DNA of 49,922 nt from JAGLQA01 sp023135565 (GCA_030639305.1 DAOWCY010000026.1:1-49922), one strand, 5' to 3'. Counted from the stretch's first letter, positions 9,573 to 19,606 are shown. Translations and numbers: made by a program. The notes: generated by a model from the sequence alone, not told the origin.

Positions 9573-12500
9573 AACAGCAGCCACAGGCCTGGAAATAGCG
9601 GTTATCGGCATGGCCGGCAGGTTCCCCGGAGCCGGGAATATCGACCGGTTCTGGGAAAATTTAAAAAAGGGTGTTGAATCTATCACCTTTTACTCGGAAG
9701 AAGAACTCCTTAAAGTGGGAATCGAGCCGGAACTGTTGGCAAATCCCGATTATGTAAAGTGCGGCGGGGGTGTTATGGACGACACGGAGTATTTTGATGC
9801 CGCCTTCTTCGGTTATTCTCCAGTTGAAGCGGAAATGATGGACCCGCAGATGCGTATATTCCATGAGTGTGCCTGGCATGCCTTAGAGGATGCCGGTTAT
9901 AATCCGGCGGTATATGATGGCCTCATCGGACTTTTTGCCGGAGCTTCTTTTAGCATAGCCTGGGAAGCGCTGGCGCTTTTCTCCGGCAAAATCGACGATC
10001 TCGGTATGCTTGCCGGTTCTTTGTTGTTTGACCGGGATTTCTTGTGCACCCGGGTATCTTACCGCCTCAATTTGAAGGGACCCGCTGTCGCGGTAAAAAC
10101 TGCCTGTTCTACTTCTTTGGTGTCGATTCACATGGCCTGCCAGTCCATCCTGGTAGGGGAATGCGACATGGCGTTGGCCGGTGGTATAACGATAACGATT
10201 CTCCAAAAAACCGGTTACCTGTACCGGGAGGGGAAAATTTTTTCCCCGGATGGACACTGCAGGGCCTTTGATGCCGTTTCGAAAGGGACGGTTGATGGAG
10301 ATGGCGTCGGTATCGTTGTTTTAAAACGTCTCGAAGACGCCCTGGAGGATAGGGACCATATCTACGCTGTGGTAAAAGGCTCTGCCATGAACAACGACGG
10401 CCTGAGAAAAGCCGGGTACACAGCCCCCAGCATCGAGGGTCAGGCTGAGGTCATTAAAATGGCCCGGCAGAGGGCGGAAGTTGAACCGGAAAGCATCGGT
10501 TACGTCGAAACCCACGGCACCGGCACGGAATTGGGAGACCCGGTGGAGATCGAAGGATTGAAACTTGCTTTTAATACAGATAAAAAACAATTTTGTCCTA
10601 TCGGTTCCGCTAAAAGCAATGTCGGCCATTTGGACAGCGCCGCCGGGGTGACCGGTTTTATTAAGGCCGTGCTGACCCTGAGAAACAAACAAATACCGCC
10701 CAGTATTAATTTTGAAAAGCCCAACCCGAAAATCGATTTCGAGAACAGTCCTTTTTATGTGAACACGGAATTAACCGAATGGAAACAGGATAACCGGTTT
10801 CCCCGGCGGGCAGGCGTTAGTTCTTTCGGTATCGGCGGTACCAACGCCCATGCCGTTCTCGAAGAAGCTCCGCCCCGGGATAGGGAAGAAGATTCCGCAA
10901 GCACAAGGGAGTATAAACTGTTAGCGCTTTCTGCCGGGACGGAAGCGGCTCTTGAAAGAGTCACCGGGAATTTATCCGGGTTCCTCCGGGAGAATAGCGA
11001 AATGTCCCTGGAGGATATCGCTTATACGCTGCAAGTAGGCCGTAAAGCCTTTGAATACAAGAAATATTTCGTATGCTCGAAAAGCGAAGAGGCTGTCGAT
11101 TTTTTTGAATCGCCGGAGAATAAGGAAGCAAATACATTTTTTTCGAAAGACAGCAGTAAGCCGGTTGTGTTTATGTTTCCCGGTCAGGGGGCGCAGTATG
11201 TGAATATGGCATTGGAAGTGTACCGCAGCGAACCGGTGTTCCGCCGGGAAATGGATCGCTGTTTCGACATTCTAAAATCACAGGGTCTCGAAATAAAAGA
11301 CATACTGTATCCGCATCTATCCGCCCCTGCAGGCAGCAGCGCCGCGGGCCCGCGCCTGGAGGATCGATCCGCCGCCCTGGCTCAAACCGAGATCACCCAA
11401 CCGGTTATTTTTATGGTGGAGTATGCGCTGGCAAAGTTGTTAATGAGTTGGGGGATAATGCCTTATGCCATGATCGGTCACAGTATCGGCGAGTATACGG
11501 CAGCCTGCCTGTCCGGGGTTTTTTCCTTAGAAGACGCATTAAAAGTGACGGCCTTAAGGGGCCGGTTGATGCAGGGGGTGCCGCCGGGAGCCATGTTAAG
11601 CGTCCCCCTGCCCCAGGAGGAATTGACCCCCTTGATGGAACCGGACATTTCCCTGGCTGCGTTGAACAGTTCGTCTCACTGTGTGGTTTCCGGCACATTT
11701 GCAGCCCTAGACCGCTTCGAAGCCCGTTTAAAAGAGATGGACCGTCCCTGCCGGCGTCTTCATACTTCCCATGCCTTTCATTCCGCCATGATGGACCCCA
11801 TCCTAAAGGAGTTTGAAGAGAGTCTCAGAAAAGTCCGGCTGGAGACCCCCACCATTCCTTTTGTATCGAATAAAGCCGGTCAATGGATTTCCACCGGCGA
11901 AGCGGTGGACCCCGGTTATTGGGCCGGGCATATCCGGGCTGCCGTGAATTTTAGAGACGGGTTAAGCCGGTTACTGCAGGAAAAAGACGCATTATTTATC
12001 GAAGTGGGCCCCGGGAATGTATTGAGTACTTTTTTACGGCAGCATAAAGATAAAACAGCGGATCATTTTGTAACCAACTTAGTAAAGCACCCCAATGAAA
12101 AGACCGCGGATGAATATTACCTATTAAATAAAATAGGGCAATTATGGCTTTATGGCCTGGATATAGATTGGCAGAAGTTCAATGCCCATGAAAAAAGATA
12201 CCGGCTATCTTTGCCTCTTTATCCCTTTGAACGCCGGGCATTTCCTTTTGATGTCGCGTCCGTATTGAATGGACTGAAAACCGGTCAACTGTATCGTGAA
12301 GGAGCGGGAGAGCAAAAGGGGGAAAAGTTACCGGCAGCGGGAGAACCTGCCGCTGAGAAGAAACCGCTGCTGCATTCGAGGCCCAATTTGACCACTCCTT
12401 ATGTTGAACCCCGCGGTGAGATGGAAAAGGAATTGGCAAATATCTGGCAGAGATATTTAGGTTTTCAAACCATCGGCATCAACGACAATTTTTTTGAATT

Positions 12501-15500
12501 GGGAGGGGATTCCTTGAATGCCGGTACAATTAATGCCCGGGTGCACCGCGAATTGGGCGTAAAAATCCCCCTGGCGGAGATATTTAATTCTCCTACTATC
12601 AGGGAGTTGTCCCAGTATATCGCGGGAGCGGCGGAAAGCAGTTATGCCGGCATAGAAGTGGCGGAAAAGAAAAAATATTATCCATTATCTTCGGCGCAGA
12701 GACGGTTGTATATTTTACAGAAGTTTGAAATGGAGATTACCGCCTACAACATGCCGAATATATTATCTATAGAAGGAGGCTTGGATAAAGATAGATTAGC
12801 GCAAACCTTTAAGAAATTGATAGACAGGCATGAGAGCCTGCGCACCTCTTTTGAGATGGTGGACGGCGTGCCGGTCCAGGAAATTCACAGCCCCGGCGAA
12901 ATCGAATTCGAAATCGAATATGTTGAGGGGTCGGCGCCCCCGGCCGATAAGCCGCTGCGCGGCAGTACGACAAACGGCGAGCCCCAGTCGCTCCTTTCCG
13001 CCGACACCCATACGTCGGATATGTCCTATACGTCCAATATAGTTCGCCAATTTATACGTCCTTTTGATTTATCGCAAGCGCCGCTGCTGCGAGTGGGATT
13101 GGTTCATACCCTCTCCCCGGGGAAGGAGCACGGTGAGCAGTATATTTTGATGATAGACATGCACCATATCATCAGCGACGGCACCTCTCAGAATTTATTG
13201 GTAAGGGATTTTGTTTCCCTGTATTCCGGGCGGGAACCGGCTTCCCTCAGGCTCCAATATAAAGATTATGCGCAGTGGCGGCAGAGCCCCCAGGTGCAAA
13301 AAAGGTTAGCCGAACAGGAAGCTTTCTGGTTAAATGAATTTGCCCGGGAGGCGCCGGTATTAAACCTGCCTACCGATTTCATTAGGCCCCAGGTGCAGAG
13401 TTTCGCGGGGTCTATGGCCCGGTTCGAATTAAATAGCGAAGAGACAAAACAACTAAAGGAAATCGCTCACAGCCGGGGAGCCACCTTATTCATGACGCTG
13501 TCGGCCATCTATAATATACTGCTGGCGAAGTTAAGCGGGCAGGAAGATATAGTGATAGGCACTGCCATTGCCGGGCGTAAACATACGGATTTAGAGCGAA
13601 TAGTGGGCATGTTTGTCAACACTCTTGCCCTGCGTAATTATCCTTCCGGGGAGAAGAGTTTCGCGGTATTTTTAGAGGACATAAAAGAAAGAACATTAAA
13701 AGCCTTTGAAAACGACGACTACCAATTAGAAGATCTTTTAGATAAACTGGTATTAAAAAGGGATACCGGCCGGAATCCTTTGTTTGACGTCATGTTCATA
13801 CTGCAGAATGTTCAAGACGCTTCGGCTTCCGCTGAGATAGCACCGGCGCCGGGGGAAGAGAGTTTACAAATAAAACCCTATAGTTACGAAGAGGAAGTGG
13901 CGAAATTTGATTTAACTTTGACCGCCGCTGAAAGAGACGAGAAATTGTTTTTCTTTATGGAATACTGCACCAAACTGTTTAAGAAGCAGACCATAAAAAG
14001 GTTTATAGATTATTTTAAAAATGTAGTGTCCGCCGTCTCCACCGATCCGGAGATAAAGTTATCCGGTATACAAATCCTGGCGGAAGCCGAAAAGAAACAA
14101 ATTTTGTTTGATTTTAACGACACGGAAGTCCCTTTTCCACAGGACAAAACAATCCACCAATTGTTTGCGGACCAGGTGGCGAAAGCGCCGCACCATACTG
14201 TGGTAACCGGTCCCCTCCTGGCTGCGGGCAGTGAAAATGAACGGGGAACGGCAGCCGGGGAGCGGGTATCCTTGACCTACGAACAATTAAACCGGGAAGC
14301 GGAAAATTTGAGCCGGTTATTAACGGCAAAAGGAGTGCAGCCGGACACCCCGGTAGGCTTACTGTTGGAGCGTTCCGTCGAATTGATCGTAGGTATTTTG
14401 GGGATTTTGAAAGCAGGCGCAGCATATCTTCCTATCGACACCGAGTATCCCGAAGAGAGAAAGCGTTACATGCTGCGGGAAAGCAGCGCCGCGTTACTGC
14501 TCACCTCCCGCGGCTTGATTACAGAAGTTGACCGGCTGGCGGGTTTACAGGTTGAGAGAATCCTGGTAGATGAAAGAGGCAGCGGTACGCAGGCGCCGGA
14601 TGCGGCGTTTGCAGGACAGGTGCAAGCAGGTGGAAGTTCTCAGCCGTCCACCGGTCTCGCTTATGTAATCTACACATCCGGCTCTACCGGTAAACCCAAA
14701 GGGGTGGCTATCAGTCACCGCAATGTGGCGAATTTCATAAAAGGCATGACCGGGGTGATAGATTTTTCTCCCGGGAAAAAGCTCCTGGCCGTTACTACGA
14801 TTTGTTTCGACATATCCGTATTGGAGATACTGCTGCCCTTAGTGGAAGGATTAAAATTTATCATTGCCGATGAAGTAGAGCAGAGAGTGCCGGAACAATT
14901 GGCCCGGCTAATTGTGAAGCAAGGAATCGATATGCTCCAGTTTACGCCCTCCCGGCTCAACCTGTTACTCAGCAGTGATAATGACCTGGACTGCTTACGC
15001 GGTGTGAGCGATGTGATGGTAGGCGGCGAAGCCTTCCCGGAGCGTTTATTCCGGGCTTTGCAGGAGAAATATAAAGGTAAGATATATAATATGTACGGCC
15101 CCACGGAAACCACCGTATGGTCCGGTATAAAAGATTTAACCACCGCGGAAAGGATTACCATCGGCAGTCCTGTGGCCAATACCCAGGTATACATTTTGGA
15201 TAAATACGGGAGTGTGCAGCCGGTAGGCATAACCGGTGAATTGTACATCGGCGGGGAGGGTTTAGCCCGCGGTTACCTCAATCGCCCGGAACTCACCGCC
15301 GAGAAGTTCATAACAGCCTCAGCCTTCGGCATTCAACCCCAGCCCGCTCAGTCCTCACCAATCACTCTTTATCACACAGGTGATTTGGCCCGCTGGCTCC
15401 CCGGCGGTGAGATCGATTTCTTAGGCAGGATCGACAACCAGGTAAAAATCAGGGGGTTCCGCATCGAATTAGGAGAAATAGAGAATCTTTTAACCGCCCA

Positions 15501-16113
15501 TGATAAGATAAAAACCGCTGTGGTGGCCGCCCATGTATCGGAGCGGAAAACGCCCGGCGGCAGTGTGGTGGAAAAAGAAAAGTATCTCTGCGCCTATATC
15601 GAAGCGGAAGGGAAACCGGACGTTTCCGAACTAAGAGATTATTTATCCAAACAATTGCCTGTTTATATGGTGCCCTCGTATTTTAAACAAATAGAGAAAA
15701 TGCCGCTCACTCCTGCCGGCAAAGTCGATCTCAAAGCATTGGCAGCAGCGGGTGAAGCATTGACCACTTCGGTTGAATATGTGCCGCCCGGCACTGAGCT
15801 GGAAATAAAAGTTGCCGCTGTCTGGAAAGATGTCTTACAGTTGGACAAAGTCGGTATCGATGACAACTTTTTCGACCTGGGAGGCAATTCTTTAGATATT
15901 ATTAAAGTGAACACCAGTTTGCGGGAGATATCGGACAAAGAGCTTTCGGTGGTGGCCATGTTTAAGTATTCCACCATCCGTTCCCAGGCCAACTATTTTG
16001 CCCAAACCGGGAACGAGGCCGAAGCTCCGAAAATCGATCGTTCCCAAGCCCTACAAAGAGGAGCGAAGGACCGGAATCGAAGACGGCAAATGAGAAGAAA
16101 AATAAAAAAATAA
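9565..16113 (+). CDS. Hybrid PKS-NRPS: KS-AT(malonyl)-ACP-C-A(Gly)-PCP
   Basis: I start this gene at ATG 9565 (2182 aa). A strong AAAGGAGG lies at 9552-9559 and the start overlaps the previous stop by 8 bp, suggesting coupled translation. KS about 10-435 has the full triad: Cys181 (TACSTS), His317 (THGTG) and His355 (NVGH). AT about 535-865 has Ser640 in GHSIGEY and the motif HAFH at 736-739, which is typical of malonyl-CoA specificity. ACP Ser983; C domain with HHIISDG from H1200; A domain about 1515-2045; PCP Ser2109 in FFDLGGNSL. The A pocket reads D-I-L-Q-M-G-M-V-W, the same as A2 of the preceding protein, so glycine is predicted. There are no KR, DH or ER domains, so the added C2 unit should remain a beta-ketone unless enzymes outside the window act on it. 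The C-terminal tail is strongly basic (RNRRRQMRRKIKK). Confidence 0.95.
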   Translation: MDETAATGLEIAVIGMAGRFPGAGNIDRFWENLKKGVESITFYSEEELLKVGIEPELLANPDYVKCGGGVMDDTEYFDAAFFGYSPVEAEMMDPQMRIFHECAWHALEDAGYNPAVYDGLIGLFAGASFSIAWEALALFSGKIDDLGMLAGSLLFDRDFLCTRVSYRLNLKGPAVAVKTACSTSLVSIHMACQSILVGECDMALAGGITITILQKTGYLYREGKIFSPDGHCRAFDAVSKGTVDGDGVGIVVLKRLEDALEDRDHIYAVVKGSAMNNDGLRKAGYTAPSIEGQAEVIKMARQRAEVEPESIGYVETHGTGTELGDPVEIEGLKLAFNTDKKQFCPIGSAKSNVGHLDSAAGVTGFIKAVLTLRNKQIPPSINFEKPNPKIDFENSPFYVNTELTEWKQDNRFPRRAGVSSFGIGGTNAHAVLEEAPPRDREEDSASTREYKLLALSAGTEAALERVTGNLSGFLRENSEMSLEDIAYTLQVGRKAFEYKKYFVCSKSEEAVDFFESPENKEANTFFSKDSSKPVVFMFPGQGAQYVNMALEVYRSEPVFRREMDRCFDILKSQGLEIKDILYPHLSAPAGSSAAGPRLEDRSAALAQTEITQPVIFMVEYALAKLLMSWGIMPYAMIGHSIGEYTAACLSGVFSLEDALKVTALRGRLMQGVPPGAMLSVPLPQEELTPLMEPDISLAALNSSSHCVVSGTFAALDRFEARLKEMDRPCRRLHTSHAFHSAMMDPILKEFEESLRKVRLETPTIPFVSNKAGQWISTGEAVDPGYWAGHIRAAVNFRDGLSRLLQEKDALFIEVGPGNVLSTFLRQHKDKTADHFVTNLVKHPNEKTADEYYLLNKIGQLWLYGLDIDWQKFNAHEKRYRLSLPLYPFERRAFPFDVASVLNGLKTGQLYREGAGEQKGEKLPAAGEPAAEKKPLLHSRPNLTTPYVEPRGEMEKELANIWQRYLGFQTIGINDNFFELGGDSLNAGTINARVHRELGVKIPLAEIFNSPTIRELSQYIAGAAESSYAGIEVAEKKKYYPLSSAQRRLYILQKFEMEITAYNMPNILSIEGGLDKDRLAQTFKKLIDRHESLRTSFEMVDGVPVQEIHSPGEIEFEIEYVEGSAPPADKPLRGSTTNGEPQSLLSADTHTSDMSYTSNIVRQFIRPFDLSQAPLLRVGLVHTLSPGKEHGEQYILMIDMHHIISDGTSQNLLVRDFVSLYSGREPASLRLQYKDYAQWRQSPQVQKRLAEQEAFWLNEFAREAPVLNLPTDFIRPQVQSFAGSMARFELNSEETKQLKEIAHSRGATLFMTLSAIYNILLAKLSGQEDIVIGTAIAGRKHTDLERIVGMFVNTLALRNYPSGEKSFAVFLEDIKERTLKAFENDDYQLEDLLDKLVLKRDTGRNPLFDVMFILQNVQDASASAEIAPAPGEESLQIKPYSYEEEVAKFDLTLTAAERDEKLFFFMEYCTKLFKKQTIKRFIDYFKNVVSAVSTDPEIKLSGIQILAEAEKKQILFDFNDTEVPFPQDKTIHQLFADQVAKAPHHTVVTGPLLAAGSENERGTAAGERVSLTYEQLNREAENLSRLLTAKGVQPDTPVGLLLERSVELIVGILGILKAGAAYLPIDTEYPEERKRYMLRESSAALLLTSRGLITEVDRLAGLQVERILVDERGSGTQAPDAAFAGQVQAGGSSQPSTGLAYVIYTSGSTGKPKGVAISHRNVANFIKGMTGVIDFSPGKKLLAVTTICFDISVLEILLPLVEGLKFIIADEVEQRVPEQLARLIVKQGIDMLQFTPSRLNLLLSSDNDLDCLRGVSDVMVGGEAFPERLFRALQEKYKGKIYNMYGPTETTVWSGIKDLTTAERITIGSPVANTQVYILDKYGSVQPVGITGELYIGGEGLARGYLNRPELTAEKFITASAFGIQPQPAQSSPITLYHTGDLARWLPGGEIDFLGRIDNQVKIRGFRIELGEIENLLTAHDKIKTAVVAAHVSERKTPGGSVVEKEKYLCAYIEAEGKPDVSELRDYLSKQLPVYMVPSYFKQIEKMPLTPAGKVDLKALAAAGEALTTSVEYVPPGTELEIKVAAVWKDVLQLDKVGIDDNFFDLGGNSLDIIKVNTSLREISDKELSVVAMFKYSTIRSQANYFAQTGNEAEAPKIDRSQALQRGAKDRNRRRQMRRKIKK

Positions 16114-16213
16114 AATGAACTTAAACAAAAATTTCGATCAAAATTTTTTAAGGCCGCTTCGCGGCAGAAGCCAACGATGGCCGTTTGTTGTGCAGAGAAG
16201 CGTATCGCTCATC

Positions 16214-16269
16214 AAAAGTTTTGATCAAACTTTTTCAAAAGTTTGGCCCCCGGCAGGGCCGCCGGAGGC
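16214..16269 (+). repeat. Dispersed hairpin repeat, family 1 core (copy A)
   Basis: The core is made of a palindrome AAAGTTTTGATCAAACTTT, then CAAAAGTTTGG, then a GC-rich part GCCCCCGGCAGGGCCGCCGG ending in AGGC. A second module with GCCGCTTCGCGGC lies just upstream (about 16152). The unit fills most of the 192-bp gap between two assembly-line genes. Related copies lie near 29060, 34612, 36433, 38682, 40983, 46949 and 47802. Confidence 0.85.
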
Positions 16270-16305
16270 AGAGTAATTTCATGGTAGTAGGAGAAAGATA
16301 AAATT

Positions 16306-19239
16306 ATGAATGAAGAAACAAATCCGCTGACAGGATTGGAAATAGCAGTTATCGGCATGTCCGGCAGGTTCCCGGGCGCGGACAATATTAACGAATTCTG
16401 GGAAAACTTAAAAAATGGCGTAGAATCTATTTCTTTCTTTTCCGACGAGGAATTGGAAGCCGAAGGCATCGATCCGCAGTTGATAAAAAACCCCAACTAT
16501 GTAAAAGCCAGGGGCGCTTTAGCCGACATCGAACATTTCGACGCTTCTTTTTTCGGTTTTACTCCCAGCGACGCAAAAGTTCTCGATCCCCAAACCCGGT
16601 TGTTCTTAGAATGTTCCTGGGAAGCTTTAGAAGATGCCGGCTATGATCCCGGTTCTTATAACGGGTACATCGGGCTGTATGCCGGAGCTTCGGACAATTT
16701 TCCCTGGCAAGCCGAAACCCGGCTGACTTTGGCGCAGCACCCGGATCAATTCCTGGCATTAATATTAAATAACAAAGATTCCATGAGCTTGTTGGTCTCT
16801 TATAAGCTCGATCTAAAAGGCCCCAGTTTTACCATGTTTACGGCATGTTCCAGTTCCTTGGTCTCGGTTCACCTGGCCTGCCAGGCCATATTGAACGGCG
16901 AATGTGATATGGCTTTAGCCGGGGGCGTAACCGTGACCATTCCCAATAAAACCGGCTATTTATACCAACCGGGTCTGATCTTCTCGCTGGACGGGCGCTG
17001 CCGTGCCTTTGATGCCGCTGCCAAAGGAACGGTTTTCGGCAGCGGAGTCGGCATCGTTGCTTTAAAACGGCTCGAAGAAGCCGTTGAAGATAGGGATAAT
17101 ATTTATGCGGTTATTAAAGGTTCGGCGATAAATAATGACGGCCTGCGAAAAGTGGGTTTTACCGCCCCAAGTATCGAAGGCCAGGGGGAGGTCATACGCA
17201 CCGCCCAACAAATGGCCCAGGTGGAAGCGGAAAGTATCACCTACGTGGAAACCCACGGCACCGGCACCGAATTAGGCGATCCGGTGGAAATCGAAGGATT
17301 AAAATCGGCTTTTGACACGAAGAAAAAGAATTTTTGCGCCATCGGCTCCGTTAAAACCAATGTAGGACACTTAGACAGCGCCGCCGGGGTGACCGGGTTC
17401 ATAAAGGCGGCGCTGGCCCTAAAGCACCGGCTCATCCCGCCTTCCCTCCATTTCGAGACCCCTAATCCCAGGATCGATTTTGAAAATAGTCCTTTTTATG
17501 TAGTGACTGAAGCGACGGAATGGGAAAACGACTCCTCACCGGGTGGCCCGCTGAGGGCCGGGGTGAGTTCTTTCGGTATCGGCGGCACCAATGCCCACGT
17601 TGTGTTAGAGGAATGGGCGGCGGCCCGTATCCCCCCCGGTTCTCCAGGCGATTCTCCCCGGTTACTGCTGCTGTCCGCCAAAACCCCGGCAGCCTTAGAC
17701 CGGATGACCGAAAATTTTATTACCTATCTACAGGAGAAACCGGCCGCAAATCTTACTCATGTGTCATATACGCTGGCAGTGGGCAGGAAGCACTTTAGAT
17801 ATAGAAGAATGGCGGTTTGTTCATCGATGAAAGAAGCCATCGACGGTTTCTCTTCCCAGGTGGCCGCGGGGATGCACACCCTGGCCCAAAAAGACGACCT
17901 GGAGATTAGCGAAACCGGCTCCGGGGCGGATGCGAAAGCCCTGGAAAAAATCGGCCGGTCATGGCTTACGGGTGAACGTTTCGATTGGAAAGCCCTGTAT
18001 ACCGGCGAAGAGGGCCGCCGCATATCGCTGCCCACCTATCCCTTTGAAAAAGAACATTATTGGGTGGAGGGCCGCTTATGGAAAATGATGAGTCAAACAG
18101 GAGAGCAGTTGGCCTTTCCAGGGGTGGCCCCGGAAGGGCAGCAGGTTGTTGAAAACAAAGGCGAAGCGCCTGCCCGGGACATGAAACCCAGGCCCCATTT
18201 AATGAATCCTTACACGGCACCCGGTAACCAGGTAGAAGAAAACATATGCGAAGCCTGGAAACAGTTATTCGGGTTTGCTAAAATAGGTATCGATGACGAT
18301 TTCTATGAACTGGGTGGAGACTCTACCAAAGCCATCACCCTGACATCTATGCTCGGCAAAATCGGCATCGCTGTTACCATAACGGACATCCTCTCTAATG
18401 CCACCATCAAACAGTTGGCTGCATTGATTAATGAAAAAATGAAGACCGATGATCTGGCAGAGGAAATTTTTGAAAGGCGGCAGTTGGAGAAGCTGGATTG
18501 CCTGGAAAAACTAAATAAAGGTCGTAATAAAAGGAATATTTTTATTGTCCACAATAATACCGGTTTGGTGAGTCAATATAAGGAACTGGCTGTATTACTG
18601 GAAGGCACGTTCAACGTGTACGGTATCCAGGCCAGGGGCTGTACACCGGCTGGCCAAATGCCGCAAACCCCGGCGCAAATGGTGGCTGATTATATCGAAC
18701 AAATCTTGTTTTTTCAAGAGCAGGGGCCCTATATTATCGCCGGGTGCGGCGGCGGTTGTGCCCCGGCCTTTGAAATGGGCGCCAGGCTGGAAAAATCGAA
18801 CCGCAAGGTAGAAAAAATAGTGCTGCTGGATTCACCTATGTTTATCAGCGATAGCTTTTTCAAGGTACAAAAGAGGCTGAAGTCCTGGCCCGGTTTCGCA
18901 GTGCGGTGGTATGTCTCCCGGCAGGAAAAGAAATTCAGAAAAGAGATACGAAAAAGAAATCTTTTTATCGAGGAACAGGACGAAAAAACCGGACGCCGCG
19001 AGAAAGTACAAGGATATATGGAAGCCTTAAACAAGCGCCTTTTCTCTTTCGGGCCGGTAAAGACCTCGCTGTTAGTGCTTCAAGCCGGGGAATCACCTCA
19101 TCCCGCGGCCACGCAAGAGAGGTTCGACCGTTTAAGCGAAAGCAGCGCGGCAATTATCGAGGTCCCGGGCGCGTCCGGCGGCATGTTGGAAAAACCCGCT
19201 GTGGAAAAACTGGCCCAGGTAATTTTAAACAACCTTTGA
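16306..19239 (+). CDS. AT-less PKS module with degenerate thioesterase: KS-ACP-TE
   Basis: Start ATG 16306 follows a TAGGAGA box (977 aa). KS about 8-435 is intact: Cys181, His317, His355. The usual AT is absent. The pre-AT linker (to about residue 515) joins almost directly to the post-AT linker (about 545-592, with RISLPTYPFEKEHYW), as if the AT had been cut out. ACP Ser673 (YELGGDS). Residues about 740-975 are a type I thioesterase-like alpha/beta hydrolase. Its elbow reads A812-G-C-G815-G-G, so the nucleophile position holds Gly815 rather than Ser. Asp842 is kept. The catalytic His position (PGxHxGML in the paralogue) is Ser957. The TE is therefore predicted to be inactive. The module could take malonyl from the AT of the previous protein or a trans-acting AT, or act only in condensation without extension. 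It is followed by a stand-alone paralogous TE. Confidence 0.93.
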   Translation: MNEETNPLTGLEIAVIGMSGRFPGADNINEFWENLKNGVESISFFSDEELEAEGIDPQLIKNPNYVKARGALADIEHFDASFFGFTPSDAKVLDPQTRLFLECSWEALEDAGYDPGSYNGYIGLYAGASDNFPWQAETRLTLAQHPDQFLALILNNKDSMSLLVSYKLDLKGPSFTMFTACSSSLVSVHLACQAILNGECDMALAGGVTVTIPNKTGYLYQPGLIFSLDGRCRAFDAAAKGTVFGSGVGIVALKRLEEAVEDRDNIYAVIKGSAINNDGLRKVGFTAPSIEGQGEVIRTAQQMAQVEAESITYVETHGTGTELGDPVEIEGLKSAFDTKKKNFCAIGSVKTNVGHLDSAAGVTGFIKAALALKHRLIPPSLHFETPNPRIDFENSPFYVVTEATEWENDSSPGGPLRAGVSSFGIGGTNAHVVLEEWAAARIPPGSPGDSPRLLLLSAKTPAALDRMTENFITYLQEKPAANLTHVSYTLAVGRKHFRYRRMAVCSSMKEAIDGFSSQVAAGMHTLAQKDDLEISETGSGADAKALEKIGRSWLTGERFDWKALYTGEEGRRISLPTYPFEKEHYWVEGRLWKMMSQTGEQLAFPGVAPEGQQVVENKGEAPARDMKPRPHLMNPYTAPGNQVEENICEAWKQLFGFAKIGIDDDFYELGGDSTKAITLTSMLGKIGIAVTITDILSNATIKQLAALINEKMKTDDLAEEIFERRQLEKLDCLEKLNKGRNKRNIFIVHNNTGLVSQYKELAVLLEGTFNVYGIQARGCTPAGQMPQTPAQMVADYIEQILFFQEQGPYIIAGCGGGCAPAFEMGARLEKSNRKVEKIVLLDSPMFISDSFFKVQKRLKSWPGFAVRWYVSRQEKKFRKEIRKRNLFIEEQDEKTGRREKVQGYMEALNKRLFSFGPVKTSLLVLQAGESPHPAATQERFDRLSESSAAIIEVPGASGGMLEKPAVEKLAQVILNNL

Positions 19240-19256
19240 GAGGTTTAATTTTATAA

Positions 19257-19325
19257 TGTTTTTTCAAGACCAAGTTTGAAAAGAAAACCACCCAACGGTA
19301 GGGACTCGAATTAAACAAAATTTTT
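19257..19325 (+). repeat. Left half of hairpin repeat, family 2
   Basis: This stretch holds TTTTTTCAAGACCAAGTTTG, AAAAG, then ACCACCCAACGGTAGGGACT and CGAATTA. It matches the left part of the more complete copy near 27990, where the corresponding right arm follows within about 60 bp. Here the right arm is found only at 20553-20590, beyond the thioesterase gene. Confidence 0.55.
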
Positions 19326-19349
19326 CTTTACTACTATGAAATTAATATA

Positions 19350-19565
19350 GCCACAGAGGGCACAGAGAAAAAGCAAAAGCATAAACCACGAAGTACACGA
19401 AGAACACGAAGAAAAAAGCAAAAAACAAAAGAGATGGGCTTTTGATGATCGAGAAGCCAAAATTCCCCTCTTCGAGAGGGGTGGTTCCGAGGAACGAGGA
19501 AGCGGGGTGTGTTAGCTCGTCGAAAAGCACCACCGCTTAACCTCTCCTCCACGCGAGTGGGCTTG
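19350..19565. repeat. Low-complexity dispersed repeats in the 415-bp gap before the stand-alone TE
   Basis: Two elements of a kind seen in many environmental genomes. First, about 19350-19416, are 9-bp-period units based on CACAGAGGG and CACGAAGAA. Second, about 19464-19560, is a block with the hairpin CCCCTCTTCGAGAGGGG and a CGGGGTGTGTT stretch. Open frames across them on the minus strand are strongly biased in composition and I do not regard them as genes. Confidence 0.5.
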
Positions 19566-19566
19566 A

Positions 19567-19606
19567 TTAATTTCATCGTCTCCGGGTGAGGCGCGCATTA
19601 TGAAGA
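19567..19606 (+). repeat. 40-bp repeat also present at 47859-47898
   Basis: TTAATTTC, then TCGTCTCCGGGTGAGGCGCG, then CATTATGAAGAA. The copy at 47859 differs at only a few positions (GTTG, GGGGGAGG, CATCATG). Function unknown. Confidence 0.6.

Noticed and set aside
19334..19576. Minus-strand 80-codon hydrophobic/Phe-rich frames
   Set aside because: They arise from the CACAGAG/CACGAAG low-complexity repeat and a dispersed hairpin block.
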